DNA of 64,000 nt from Fervidobacterium gondwanense DSM 13020 (GTDB taxonomy: Bacteria; Thermotogota; Thermotogae; Thermotogales; Fervidobacteriaceae). How positions within the stretch are numbered: position 1 is the first letter of the stretch; the number at the start of each line of letters is the position of its first letter. Below the pieces are notes generated by a model. That model saw only the letters and a program-made list of their open reading frames with translations. It had not been told where the DNA came from and ran no database searches. The DNA is taken from NCBI RefSeq assembly GCF_900143265.1, contig NZ_FRDJ01000004.1:62001-126000 (forward strand), read 5' to 3'. Position numbers and translations under genes: made by a program. Below are positions 34,208 to 42,507 of the stretch, in pieces.

Positions 34208-35808
34208 AGAGAGTAGTTATCGCAGGCGGAGGAATCGCTGGTTTAACTGCTGCCGTATACCTCGCACGGAAAGGATTTAACGTCAAGCTTTTTGAGAAGA
34301 ACGAAAAGTGCGGTGGACTCGTTAACACGTTTGATTACAACGGATTTAAATTCGAAGGAGGTGCCCGCGCACTTGTTAATGCAGGTGTCATAACCCCCAT
34401 GGTTGAAGATTTAGAGCTTGACGTTGAATTATTGAAAAATCCTGTTTCAATAGGTATCGAAGACAGAATTATGACAGTCAACGGTGAGAAGAGTTTACTA
34501 GAATATGCAGAGCTTCTCAAAAGTAAGTATCCTGAATCTCAGGACGACATACAGAGGCTAATTGAAACCGAAAGGAAAATTCTTGAACACATGAAAGTAT
34601 TATACGGCATAGATAATCCGCTTTTCTCTTTCAATAAGATAAGAGAAGAAGGAAAACTTATGCAGATGATGGGAAGGTATTTTTTGTGGTTTTTCAAATT
34701 TCTCGGAACAGTTAGAGAGATTAACGCTCTGAAAGAACCTGTAGAAGAATACTCAAGCAGAATCATCAGGAATAACTCTTTAAGAGATATAGTCATTCAA
34801 CATTTCTTCAGAGGTACGCCTTCGTTCTTTGCTCTTAGCTATTTCTACTTGTTCAACGACTATCTGTACCCAAAAGGCGGTGTTGGTAAATTTCCTGAGG
34901 CTTTAGTTAATAAGATTACCGAATTTGGTGGAGAGATACTTACTAACAACCAAATCGTCAAAGTAATTCCCGGAAATAACACTGCCGTAGATGAAAAAGG
35001 AAACGAACACCGGTATGATTTCTTAATTTGGGCAACTGATTTGAAGGCATTTTACAAATCACTCGACACGCAGGGGATAAACGGACATGCACTCAAAAAG
35101 CTGGAAGACGAAAAACAAAAAGTTCTTTCAGCACGCGGTGCAGAATCGGTTATAACCTTTTACTTTGGTGTCGACGAACCGGTTGAAACTTTTGGCAAGA
35201 TATCAACTGGGCACTTCTTCTACACACCTTCAAGACAAGGTCTTGGCGAAACTAATCGCTCAAGAGTAAAACATATCGTAGAAAATTACGAAAAACTGAG
35301 CAAAGAAGAAATTCTGCAGTGGTTAGAAGAATTCATCAAATTCAACACGTATGAAATATCGATACCGGCTCTGCGAGACAAATCGATGGCACCGGATGGT
35401 AAGACCGGATTAATTGTAAGCATGCTAATCGACTATGATATAGTGAAAAGGATAAATGACGAGGGTTGGTACGAAGAATTTAAACAAAAGACTGAAGAGC
35501 TCATAACCGATAACCTTGCCAGCACAATATATTCATTTTTGAAAAACAAGATACTCTTCAGATTTACGTCCACGCCTTTGACAATAGAACGAATGTACGG
35601 AACGTCAGAAGGCTCTATAGTTGGATGGTCTTTCGAAAGCGAATTGCCAGTTCCTTCCGGAATATTCAGCATGACAACTTCAGTTAAAACGCCTATCGAA
35701 AACATATACAAAGCTGGAAAATGGGCTTACGCACCAGCTGGCGTTCCAACCGCGATAATCACAGGTAAACTCGCATCTGATGTGATAATAAAGAATTCAA
35801 ACAAATAG
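34204..35808 (+). CDS. FAD-dependent phytoene desaturase/CrtI-like oxidoreductase
   Basis: A 534-residue flavoprotein of the CrtI / retinol-saturase group (COG1233 type). The dinucleotide fold VVIAGGGIAGLTAAVYLARKG (about 4-24, here cited as GGGIAG at 8-13) is followed by GGLVNTFDYNGFKFEGGAR, YLYPKGGVGKFPEALVN (about 222) and the C-terminal ENIYKAGKWAYAPAGVPTAI region that closes over FAD. Members saturate, desaturate or isomerise isoprenoid chains. As last gene of the operon, with a terminator following, it completes a set able to reduce, oxidise, glycosylate and acylate a hydrophobic core. Confidence 0.88.
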   Translation: MKRVVIAGGGIAGLTAAVYLARKGFNVKLFEKNEKCGGLVNTFDYNGFKFEGGARALVNAGVITPMVEDLELDVELLKNPVSIGIEDRIMTVNGEKSLLEYAELLKSKYPESQDDIQRLIETERKILEHMKVLYGIDNPLFSFNKIREEGKLMQMMGRYFLWFFKFLGTVREINALKEPVEEYSSRIIRNNSLRDIVIQHFFRGTPSFFALSYFYLFNDYLYPKGGVGKFPEALVNKITEFGGEILTNNQIVKVIPGNNTAVDEKGNEHRYDFLIWATDLKAFYKSLDTQGINGHALKKLEDEKQKVLSARGAESVITFYFGVDEPVETFGKISTGHFFYTPSRQGLGETNRSRVKHIVENYEKLSKEEILQWLEEFIKFNTYEISIPALRDKSMAPDGKTGLIVSMLIDYDIVKRINDEGWYEEFKQKTEELITDNLASTIYSFLKNKILFRFTSTPLTIERMYGTSEGSIVGWSFESELPVPSGIFSMTTSVKTPIENIYKAGKWAYAPAGVPTAIITGKLASDVIIKNSNK

Positions 35809-35838
35809 CAGAACTGCGAATCTAATATCCACGAGGCA

Positions 35839-35863
35839 ACTCCCCAAATCGGGGAGTTTTTTG
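35839..35863 (+). terminator. Terminator of the eight-gene operon
   Basis: Stem AACTCCCC (35839-35846) and GGGGAGTT (35851-35858), then TTTTTGC. Confidence 0.88.
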
Positions 35864-35898
35864 CTTTATTATTAACCTAAAAGTTACAGAAAAGATAC

Positions 35899-35926
35899 TT
35901 CATAGTGTTACAAGCGGTGTTATACT
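35899..35926 (+). promoter_or_regulatory. Probable promoter of the toastrack-GntR-ABC operon
   Basis: TTCATA (35899-35904), 16-nt spacer, TATACT (35921-35926). A GntR site could overlap but I see no clear palindrome. Confidence 0.4.
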
Positions 35927-36033
35927 ATTAGGGTGTTATATAAAACTATAACAATATAAAACATGCAGAGGGTCTTTGAAAAATGAATCTCAAATTTGCA
36001 GAGGGTATTGAATATTATACTGGAGGTGGTATT

Positions 36034-36993
36034 ATGGGCGATTTCAAAAGGCGTCTGTTATTAATACTTGCTGTCTTAACACTCGGTACAATTGGCTTTT
36101 TAACCCCTTACGTCCCGTTGAAAGTAGTTTTTGTTTTCTTTGCAATAGCGTGCACTGGATACATAGTAAAAGAGTATACAGGAAAATGGATAGAATTCTT
36201 GATTTTATCCGTCTTACTATTCCTTATACCTATGGCGAATGTAGAAACGTTTCGCTATATGGCTGAAACTAAAGATAGCAATGTCTTTGTAAACACCGTT
36301 GAAAACATCATCGAATCGTTTACAGGCAGCGAAGGTTCTAAGATATATTATCATCCAGACACAAAGGTTGAATCGAGAGAAAATGTAGTTATAGATGTTG
36401 ATGGCGGGGTTGATATAGTCGTTGGCAAAGGAAATATTATTGAATTTCCCAGTCAGTTAAAAACATCGGTTAAAAATGGTACTCTGGAGATAAAGGGGGG
36501 GACAAAGAATTCAATTTATAAAGTGCTTGTCGGGGGAGACATGATACGAAGCCTGGAAATTTCATCCCTCAGTGTAAAGCTCAAGAGTGAGCTGGAAAAT
36601 AGCTTAGAACACCTGTCAATAGATTCAGTTGACACGAAACTTTCGGGAAGCATCAAGTCGGATTATGCTGAGTTCGATTCAACCGGATTTGACCTCGACG
36701 GCAATATTTCAGTCAATGAACTTGTTATAAATAGCGTAGGAGTTAACATTAATGGAAACGTATCCTCCAACAGAATTAATATAGACTCTGTCGGCTTGAA
36801 CCTAAACATTGTCCTATCTAATTGTTCATTGTTTGAGGCTTTTACAACAGGTGCGAACGGAAAGATAACTTATGCAGGCGGAAAGAATTTGAGACTTAGC
36901 ATCAACAGCACCGGTGGGAAGATAATATTTAAGAACGATTCAGATAGTTCAGTCTCAATACAAGCCGAAGGAGTAAAGGTCGTGAGAGAATGA
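36034..36993 (+). CDS. Membrane protein with toastrack/DUF4097-like beta-helix domain
   Basis: A 319-residue protein. Three hydrophobic segments lie at about 6-22, 27-45 and 50-66. The rest (about 110-319) is a repetitive beta-rich domain with recurring N-S-V-G-x-N-I-N units (ELVINSVGVNINGNVSSNRI and the next turn, IDSVGLNLNIVLS), the pattern of DUF4097/toastrack domains often fused to stress-sensing membrane proteins. It likely senses or responds to envelope stress and is encoded with a GntR regulator and an ABC-2 transporter. ATG 36034 follows GGAGGTG; an upstream in-frame ATG (35983) lacks a good site. Confidence 0.75.
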   Translation: MGDFKRRLLLILAVLTLGTIGFLTPYVPLKVVFVFFAIACTGYIVKEYTGKWIEFLILSVLLFLIPMANVETFRYMAETKDSNVFVNTVENIIESFTGSEGSKIYYHPDTKVESRENVVIDVDGGVDIVVGKGNIIEFPSQLKTSVKNGTLEIKGGTKNSIYKVLVGGDMIRSLEISSLSVKLKSELENSLEHLSIDSVDTKLSGSIKSDYAEFDSTGFDLDGNISVNELVINSVGVNINGNVSSNRINIDSVGLNLNIVLSNCSLFEAFTTGANGKITYAGGKNLRLSINSTGGKIIFKNDSDSSVSIQAEGVKVVRE

Positions 36994-37364
36994 GCACTCA
37001 ATACATGAATTTCCAAAAAGTTGACAAGCACAGCGGAATTCCTGCGTACTTGCAGATAGTGAATCAAATAAAGGCAAAGATTCTTTTGGGAGACTTGAAG
37101 GTAGGCATGCAATTACCTACCGTGAGGGAACTTGAAAAGATATTTGATGTGAATATAAATACAGTATTGAAAGCTTTCGAAAGATTGAAACTTGAAGGAC
37201 TTGTCCAATCAGAACAAGGCATCGGGTACTTCATATCAGGTAACGTAGATGTTAGCGTAGACGTGCTGAACGACGTCTATGAACTCGTGAGAACAATAAA
37301 GAAGAAAGGGCTCGATTTGCTCACGGCTTTAAAGATAATTGAGGAGGTGTGGAAGAATGTCTAA
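36990..37364 (+). CDS. GntR-family transcriptional regulator, YtrA type
   Basis: A 124-residue regulator: winged helix-turn-helix (about 14-82) with YLQIVNQIKAKILLGDLKVG, LPTVRELEKIFDVNINTVLKAF and LEGLVQSEQGIGYFI, then a short helical tail (about 85-124) in place of a ligand domain. That architecture defines the YtrA subgroup, which normally represses its own operon including an ABC transporter, and that is the arrangement here. Start overlaps the upstream stop in ATGA; its end overlaps the permease start by 8 nt. Confidence 0.9.
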   Translation: MSTQYMNFQKVDKHSGIPAYLQIVNQIKAKILLGDLKVGMQLPTVRELEKIFDVNINTVLKAFERLKLEGLVQSEQGIGYFISGNVDVSVDVLNDVYELVRTIKKKGLDLLTALKIIEEVWKNV

Positions 37365-37956
37365 GATTTTAAACAATTACTATTTCTTGCAGTTCGACGA
37401 GTACTTGCACAAGCAATTAAAAGAGAAATTCGGCACTTTAGTAATCTTTTTTGTACTTATGCTCTATCCTGGAAGTGGTAACAAAACCTTCGGTGCGTTC
37501 TTTATTATAATATTTTCAATCCTGTCCGATATAAAGAACAAACGCTTAGATTTGTTAACCTTCTTGCCTTACTCAAGAAAAAACATATTTTGGTTTGAGT
37601 TTGCGTTTACCTCGCTCTTGATATTGCTATCATTCTTCATTGGTCTACCATATTACAGAAGTTTCCAAAATTTCTTAGTAGATATCGCAACTGCAATGAT
37701 TTTCTACTCAGCATATTACGGACTATCAATTGCCCTAACATGCGGATTGAAGATAGACCCTTACGGGAGCATATTCTTAGTACTTTTGGTCGATGCAATC
37801 CTCAGTTCCTTAGGTAAAGAAGGGGTAAAACATCTTTACAATCCTTACAAATTAATAAGCCCGCTAAGACAGGGAAACATGTTGCTTTCGTTTGTGTTCG
37901 CAGTTATTTGTATTTATCTCGGTTATATTGCTTTCAGCAAGAAAGGAGCTGATTAA
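37357..37956 (+). CDS. ABC-2 type transporter permease
   Basis: A 199-residue membrane protein with about six helices, without ATPase motifs. The region NKRLDLLTFLPYSRKNIFWFEF (about 54-75, shown in part) resembles the cytoplasmic connection of ABC-2 permeases. It pairs with the ATPase gene that starts 1 nt after its stop codon. ATG 37357 follows GAGGAGGTG. Together they make an exporter controlled by the adjacent GntR protein; the substrate (antibiotic, peptide or lipid) is unknown. Confidence 0.75.
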   Translation: MSKILNNYYFLQFDEYLHKQLKEKFGTLVIFFVLMLYPGSGNKTFGAFFIIIFSILSDIKNKRLDLLTFLPYSRKNIFWFEFAFTSLLILLSFFIGLPYYRSFQNFLVDIATAMIFYSAYYGLSIALTCGLKIDPYGSIFLVLLVDAILSSLGKEGVKHLYNPYKLISPLRQGNMLLSFVFAVICIYLGYIAFSKKGAD

Positions 37957-37957
37957 T

Positions 37958-38809
37958 ATGGAAGAAAGAGCATACTTGAATTTTTCTGATATTTCTCAAG
38001 ATTTGCCCCTGCTTTCAGTGAGGAATCTGAGCAAGAGATTCGGGAACAAGCAAGTTCTTGCTGATATAAACTTCACTGTAGATAGGGGAAGTATCTTCGC
38101 ACTGATTGGTCCAAATGGAGCAGGAAAAACAACAACGATAAGATCGATTCTAAATTCAATAGAACCTGACGGAGGAAAAATCGAACTTTATGGAAGCAAA
38201 ATAGACTCTTTTGCAAAACAAAACATCGCCACACTTTCAGAAGACAGGACCGTATTTAGAAATTTCACAGCACTTGACTACGAAAAGCTCTACTCTGCTC
38301 TTTATCCAAAGTGGGACAGTCAAGTTTTCAGAGGATTTTTGTCGAAGTACGGATTTGATTTGTCACAAAAAGTCGAAACGTACTCGATAGGTATGAAAAC
38401 ACTCTTCTTCGTCATTCTCTGTCTCTCAACAAATGCCGATTTGCTCATATTAGACGAACCAACGCAACACCTCGACCCAACAGTCAGATACGAAGTTATG
38501 AGGCTTATAAGAGACTACATAACGGCTGATAGGGCATGTATAATTTCATCGCACGAGATGTTTGAACTGGAAGAATACGCAACTGAATTTGCGATAATAA
38601 ACTCAGGAAAGGTTATTTACAGTGACTCCATCGACAGTGCAAAAGAAAAGCACAGAGTGATAAAGCCGGAAAACTCAATACCGGGTGCGGAAATTATAGG
38701 CTTGGTTGGTGACGAGGTGTTAGTGAGAACTAACGGAGAAGTTGAATATGAAGTAGGAAGATTTCCAAGACTGCATGAGATAGTTGTTGCTTATCTTTCA
38801 AGAAAATAG
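37958..38809 (+). CDS. ABC transporter ATP-binding protein (ABC-2 exporter)
   Basis: A 283-residue ATPase. Walker A GPNGAGKTTTIRSI (about 50-63), Walker B LLILDEPTQHLDP (about 166), H-loop SSHEMFELEE (about 200). The signature is degenerate (YSIGMK, about 145), as is common in ABC-2 exporters of the YtrB kind, and the Q-loop region reads LSEDRTVFRNFT. A C-terminal extension (about 225-283) of mixed beta structure follows. ATG 37958 follows AAGGAGC; an upstream in-frame ATG lies inside the permease gene. Confidence 0.9.
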   Translation: MEERAYLNFSDISQDLPLLSVRNLSKRFGNKQVLADINFTVDRGSIFALIGPNGAGKTTTIRSILNSIEPDGGKIELYGSKIDSFAKQNIATLSEDRTVFRNFTALDYEKLYSALYPKWDSQVFRGFLSKYGFDLSQKVETYSIGMKTLFFVILCLSTNADLLILDEPTQHLDPTVRYEVMRLIRDYITADRACIISSHEMFELEEYATEFAIINSGKVIYSDSIDSAKEKHRVIKPENSIPGAEIIGLVGDEVLVRTNGEVEYEVGRFPRLHEIVVAYLSRK

Positions 38810-38813
38810 AATA

Positions 38814-38845
38814 AAAGCGGCTCAGAAGAGCCGCTTTGCTTTTTT
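38814..38845. terminator. Bidirectional terminator between the ABC operon and rplA
   Basis: Stem AAAGCGGCTC (38814-38823) and GAGCCGCTTT (38828-38837) with a 4-nt loop; T-rich on both flanks. Confidence 0.88.
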
Positions 38846-38855
38846 ATGTATCAGC

Positions 38856-39563
38856 TTATCGTTTTCCTTCTGCAAGTGTGTTCAAATCGAGTTTTATTCC
38901 AGGTCCCATTGTTGTTGCTACGACTGCTTTCTTAATGAAGTGACCCTTAACACCTGCTGGTCTCAATGCGAGTACCTGTTCGTACGCCGATTTGATGTTT
39001 TCTCTTAATTTTTCTACATCGAAAGAAACCTTTCCAACTGGGAAGTGGAGATTTCCTGTCTTGTCTGTTCTGACCTCAACTTTACCCTTCTTGAATTCGG
39101 AAACTGCTGCCGCAACGTCGTCAGTAACTGTTCCGCTCTTTGGGTTTGGCATTAAGCCTCTTGGACCCAAAACCTTACCGAGCTTACCAATTACCTTCAT
39201 CATGTCTGGTGTTGCGATTGCAACATCGAAATCGAAGAAACCTTCGTTAGCTATTTTGTCTGCAAGTTCTTCTGCACCAACGTAGTCCGCTCCGGCGTTC
39301 TTTGCTTCTTCTGCCTTGTCTCCTTTTGCGAAAACAAGGACTCTGACCGTCTTACCCGTGCCATTTGGAAGGGTTATTGTGCTTCTGATGTTTTGTTCGC
39401 TCTTTCTGTAGTCGATATTCGTCTTAAGGTGGAATTCAACTGTTTCATCGAACTTCGCTGTCCCTGTCTTCTTTAAAAGTTCTACCGCTTCTTCGAGCGT
39501 GTAGCTCTTTTCAGGATCTATTAACTTTCTCAATTCGCTGTATCTTTTGGAGTGCTTAGGCAT
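38856..39563 (-). CDS. rplA: 50S ribosomal protein L1
   Basis: A 235-residue L1, close to the family length. [21 protein letters not shown] start, [20 protein letters not shown] and [20 protein letters not shown]-type central motif (here [20 protein letters not shown]) identify it. It binds 23S rRNA at the L1 stalk that moves deacylated tRNA to the exit, and often represses its own operon by binding mRNA. GGAGGC precedes ATG. Last gene of the operon; a terminator follows 10 nt after the stop. Confidence 0.98.
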   Translation of the reverse strand: MPKHSKRYSELRKLIDPEKSYTLEEAVELLKKTGTAKFDETVEFHLKTNIDYRKSEQNIRSTITLPNGTGKTVRVLVFAKGDKAEEAKNAGADYVGAEELADKIANEGFFDFDVAIATPDMMKVIGKLGKVLGPRGLMPNPKSGTVTDDVAAAVSEFKKGKVEVRTDKTGNLHFPVGKVSFDVEKLRENIKSAYEQVLALRPAGVKGHFIKKAVVATTMGPGIKLDLNTLAEGKR

Positions 39564-39586
39564 CTTTTCGCCTCCTCCCTTCCGCT

Positions 39587-40012
39587 TCAGTCTACGACTT
39601 CCAGACCCATGCTGCGAGCTGTTCCTTCGATAATCTTCATCGCAGCCTCAAGGTCGTTGGCGTTCAAGTCTACCATCTTGAGTTCAGCTATTTCCTTAAT
39701 CTGTTGCTTCGTCACTTTTCCAGCTACTTTCCTCTTTGGCTCGGAAGAACCAGAGTTGATCTTTGCTGCTCTCTTCAAGAGGAAGCTGGCAGGAGGAGTC
39801 TTTGTTATGAACGTGAATGACCTGTCATCGTAGACAGTAACGATTACAGGGATAAGCAAACCTGCCTTATCTGCTGTAACTGCGTTGAACTTCTTACAGA
39901 ATTCCATCAAGTTAACTCCTCTTTGACCCAATGCAGGACCTACTGGAGGAGCTGGTGTTGCTTTTCCGGCTTCAAGTACGAGTCGTACTTGTGCTACTAC
40001 CTTCTTTGCCAT
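39587..40012 (-). CDS. rplK: 50S ribosomal protein L11
   Basis: A 141-residue L11. [42 protein letters not shown] and [20 protein letters not shown] are family hallmarks, with the RNA-binding C-terminal domain ([19 protein letters not shown]). It forms the GTPase-associated centre with 23S rRNA. GGGAGGT precedes ATG. The 76-nt gap to nusG upstream holds two small hairpins. Confidence 0.98.
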   Translation of the reverse strand: MAKKVVAQVRLVLEAGKATPAPPVGPALGQRGVNLMEFCKKFNAVTADKAGLLIPVIVTVYDDRSFTFITKTPPASFLLKRAAKINSGSSEPKRKVAGKVTKQQIKEIAELKMVDLNANDLEAAMKIIEGTARSMGLEVVD

Positions 40013-40059
40013 ACAACTTACCTCCCTTTTGTGGTATTTTCGGGCTTACGCCCTCCCAC

Positions 40060-40077
40060 TGTGCACAAGAGTGCACA
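40060..40077. repeat. Small inverted repeat between nusG and rplK
   Basis: TGTGCAC-AAGA-GTGCACA, a 7-bp hairpin in the intercistronic mRNA, near a second short one (GGGC-TTAC-GCCC, 40042-40053). Neither has a T run, so they are more likely processing or stabilising elements than terminators. Confidence 0.5.
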
Positions 40078-40088
40078 AAATCTATTTT

Positions 40089-41156
40089 TTATATTTTCTC
40101 CACTTCACTTACATGTACCGATACTGGTGTTTCCCTACCAAAGATCGTTATCATTACCTTCAGTTCCTGCTTTTCTTCGTCAACTTCTTTAACAACTCCG
40201 ACAAAGCCCTCGAATGGACCGGTGACAATCTTCACAGAATCGCCTTGTTGTACTTCCAATTCCACCTTCGTTACTTTTGCAGCTTCAGCTTGATGTACTT
40301 CTTCAAGTCCAGCCAATCTCTTTATGTAATGGACTTCCTGCGGTTTCAATGGCAACGGTCTACCACCAGCGGAAACAAATCCCATTACAAACGGTGTTCC
40401 TCTGACGAATTCCCATGTATGATCATTCATTATCATCTCTACAAACAAGTATCCTGGATAGAGTTTCCTCTTCTTTGTCTTCTGGACGATAATTTCTCTT
40501 CTTGTCGGGTAATCGACTATAGCAACTCTTCCAGTACTCTTAGAAAATATCTTTCTGCCCTCAGCTAACGTTTGCCCCGCTTTCACCTGCACGCCTTTCT
40601 TGCATGCTGCGGAATTAAATACATCACCGTGTATTACATACGCATCTTCGTCACCAAGTATTGTTCTGACAACGACCTTCTTAACCTTTTCATTTATAAC
40701 AACCTTACCATCTATATCACAAATATATTCATCGCTCGATGCTAAGAACGTTCCCTGAAAAACGTTGGCTCCTACTCTTAATCCCGAAACTGGCTTTGCA
40801 GATTCTGGAATAACGTAAGTCTTTGAAAATTTCTTATCAGTTGTTTCAATAACAATCCTTCTTGCGTTTATCACTTCGGCGATCGTGCCATCTCTCCTAA
40901 CCTTTATCGCTGGTTCTTCGGCAAGAAGAGCTCCTTTTTCAACGTCCTTACCATTGCTCACGTGAAGTTTTGCTTCGTGAGAAATGATATGCCTCTCCAG
41001 AGACTTGCTCGACGTGTCGATAACTATTTCTTCCAACACGACTACATTCGGGATAATAGACTCATAACCTTGAGCTTTAATTTTAGCATCAAGGTTCTCT
41101 TTAACCCTATTTTCATACCCGGTAATGGTATGAATTATGTACCATTCCTTTTTCAT
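40089..41156 (-). CDS. nusG: Transcription elongation/antitermination factor NusG with large insertion
   Basis: A 355-residue NusG, about twice the E. coli length. The NGN domain starts KEWYIIHTITGYENRVKENL and is interrupted at about residue 45 by an insertion of roughly 170 residues, resuming at KRKLYPGYLFVEMIMNDHTW. The KOW domain ends the protein (QQGDSVKIVTGPFEGFVGVV). The insertion is the extra domain known from Thermotoga maritima NusG. It binds RNA polymerase and couples it to Rho, the ribosome or termination control. GAGGTGA precedes ATG. Confidence 0.96.
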   Translation of the reverse strand: MKKEWYIIHTITGYENRVKENLDAKIKAQGYESIIPNVVVLEEIVIDTSSKSLERHIISHEAKLHVSNGKDVEKGALLAEEPAIKVRRDGTIAEVINARRIVIETTDKKFSKTYVIPESAKPVSGLRVGANVFQGTFLASSDEYICDIDGKVVINEKVKKVVVRTILGDEDAYVIHGDVFNSAACKKGVQVKAGQTLAEGRKIFSKSTGRVAIVDYPTRREIIVQKTKKRKLYPGYLFVEMIMNDHTWEFVRGTPFVMGFVSAGGRPLPLKPQEVHYIKRLAGLEEVHQAEAAKVTKVELEVQQGDSVKIVTGPFEGFVGVVKEVDEEKQELKVMITIFGRETPVSVHVSEVEKI

Positions 41157-41167
41157 TATTATTCACC

Positions 41168-41356
41168 TCAGAATCTTTGAAGCAGAGCACCAAGCGTACC
41201 AGAGAAGAGAAGGTCAACTAAGAATAGATAAAGTGCGGAGACTCCTAAAATAAACAAAACTACTCCTGTAGATGTCAGGAGTTCTTCTCTGTTGGGCCAA
41301 GTTGTCTTCTTCGCTTCAGCTTTAACTTCTCCAAAGAACTTCTTCAACTTTTCCAT
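41168..41356 (-). CDS. secE: Preprotein translocase subunit SecE
   Basis: A 62-residue SecE of the single-helix type: amphipathic FFGEVKAEAKKTTWPNREEL (about 7-26) then one membrane helix (about 29-50). It clamps the SecY channel. It precedes nusG by 11 nt, the standard order. GGGGGAG precedes ATG. Confidence 0.95.
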   Translation of the reverse strand: MEKLKKFFGEVKAEAKKTTWPNREELLTSTGVVLFILGVSALYLFLVDLLFSGTLGALLQRF

Positions 41357-41420
41357 ACCTTATCTCCCCCGAAATGTTTTGCGTTTCAAAGTTATCATTC
41401 TTACAACTATAAATAAAATT

Positions 41421-41496
41421 TGGCAGGGGCGGCAGGACTTGAACCCGCAACACCCGATTTTGGAGACCGGTGCTCTGCCAGTTGAGCTACGCCCCT
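41421..41496 (-). tRNA. tRNA-Trp (CCA)
   Basis: Minus strand: acceptor AGGGGCG/CGCCCCT, anticodon loop CTCCAAA giving CCA, T arm GGTTCAAGTCC, encoded CCA. 76 nt, between rpmG and secE in the operon. Confidence 0.96.
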
Positions 41497-41524
41497 GCAA
41501 AAAAAGCTCATTTATTCAAACAGA

Positions 41525-41674
41525 TTAAACCTTCGTTTCGTTATGGAATGTGTGTTTGTTGCACTTCGGGCAGTATTTCTTAAGTCTGAGTTTATCCTTC
41601 TTGCTCTTTTCTTTTGTTGTGTAGTAATTTCTTGTCCCGCATTCTTCACACTTGAGACCTATTTGAACTCTCAT
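41525..41674 (-). CDS. rpmG: 50S ribosomal protein L33
   Basis: A 49-residue zinc-binding L33: [40 protein letters not shown]. Two CxxC pairs (9-12, 35-38) show the zinc-containing form. It sits between tRNA-Tyr and tRNA-Trp, as in other bacteria where rpmG joins the secE-nusG operon. GGAGG lies about 10 nt before ATG. Confidence 0.96.
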   Translation of the reverse strand: MRVQIGLKCEECGTRNYYTTKEKSKKDKLRLKKYCPKCNKHTFHNETKV

Positions 41675-41703
41675 CGTTATCCAGCCTCCTATAAAAAAAT
41701 ATC

Positions 41704-41790
41704 TGGTGGTGAGGGAAGGATTTGAACCTTCGAAGGCATTCTGCCAGCGGATTTACAGTCCGCCCCCTTTGGCCACTCGGGCACCTCACC
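41704..41790 (-). tRNA. tRNA-Tyr (GTA)
   Basis: Minus strand: acceptor GGTGAGG/CCTCACC, long variable arm, anticodon loop CTGTAAA giving GTA, T arm GGTTCAAATCC, encoded CCA. 87 nt. Confidence 0.95.
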
Positions 41791-41804
41791 ACACATCCGT
41801 GGTC

Positions 41805-41881
41805 TGGAGCCAACGGAGGGACTTGAACCCTCAACCTGCTGATTACAAGTCAGCCGCTCTAGCCGGTTGAGCTACGTTGGC
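41805..41881 (-). tRNA. tRNA-Thr (TGT)
   Basis: Minus strand: acceptor GCCAACG/CGTTGGC, anticodon loop CTTGTAA giving TGT, T arm GGTTCAAGTCC, encoded CCA. First gene after the promoter. Confidence 0.95.
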
Positions 41882-41898
41882 TCGCTCATGCGATAGTT

Positions 41899-41927
41899 AT
41901 TATAACCGATGCGTGGTATTTTGTCAA
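41899..41927 (-). promoter_or_regulatory. Consensus promoter of the tRNA-rpmG-secE-nusG-rplKA operon
   Basis: Minus strand TTGACA (41927-41922), exactly 17 nt, TATAAT (41904-41899). A perfect sigma-70-type promoter, fitting heavy expression. Confidence 0.93.
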
Positions 41928-42056
41928 CGTTTCAAATCTGTTTATCTACGTTACAAATTTTCACAGACCTTTCAAAGACCAATCTTGAATTTTCACAGCC
42001 GAAGTATATGATACCATAAAAGTTCTTTATTTCAAGTACCTATTTAATATTATATA

Positions 42057-42482
42057 TTACTCGTAAACAATCTCCCAAGTGAATTCGGGAACTGCCTTCT
42101 TCATCATCGCTGATACTCCGCAGTATTTCTCTTGTGAAAGATTGATAGCTTTCTCAACTTGTTCTTTTGGTGGTTCACCGTTGAATTTGAATATGTACTT
42201 CAAGTGGAGCTTTGTATAAACCTTGGGATGGTCCTGCGTCTGTTCGTAGTCTATCTCCATTCTGAAGCTCTCCATTTGGTCTATAACTCTCATTTTTCTA
42301 AGCAATGACACAACATCCATTCCTGTACAACCCATTAATGAATACAGCATGAGTTCTTTCGGTCTTGGTCCTGCATCATGACCGCCGACGGAAGGATCCG
42401 CATCGATCACAAGATCATGTCCTGAAAGAGTTTTTGAATAAAAGAGCATCCCCGAATAATAATCCATTCTCGCTGTTGCCAT
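42057..42482 (-). CDS. OsmC/Ohr-family peroxiredoxin-like protein
   Basis: A 141-residue OsmC-family protein. The family cysteines are visible in [18 protein letters not shown] (about 50) and in [17 protein letters not shown] (about 122), the pair that reduces organic peroxides. The [11 protein letters not shown] segment matches the general OsmC group rather than Ohr. Start set at [11 protein letters not shown] after GGAGGTG; an upstream ATG lacks a good site. Last gene of the thiol-redox run, 25 nt after ccdA. Confidence 0.87.
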   Translation of the reverse strand: MATARMDYYSGMLFYSKTLSGHDLVIDADPSVGGHDAGPRPKELMLYSLMGCTGMDVVSLLRKMRVIDQMESFRMEIDYEQTQDHPKVYTKLHLKYIFKFNGEPPKEQVEKAINLSQEKYCGVSAMMKKAVPEFTWEIVYE

Positions 42483-42507
42483 TAGTGTACACCTCCACAC
42501 CTAATTT

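Noticed and set aside
28674-35808. A complete carotenoid biosynthesis cluster
   Set aside because: There is no phytoene, dehydrosqualene or other prenyl synthase gene. The CrtQ- and CrtI-like proteins alone do not show carotenoid production.
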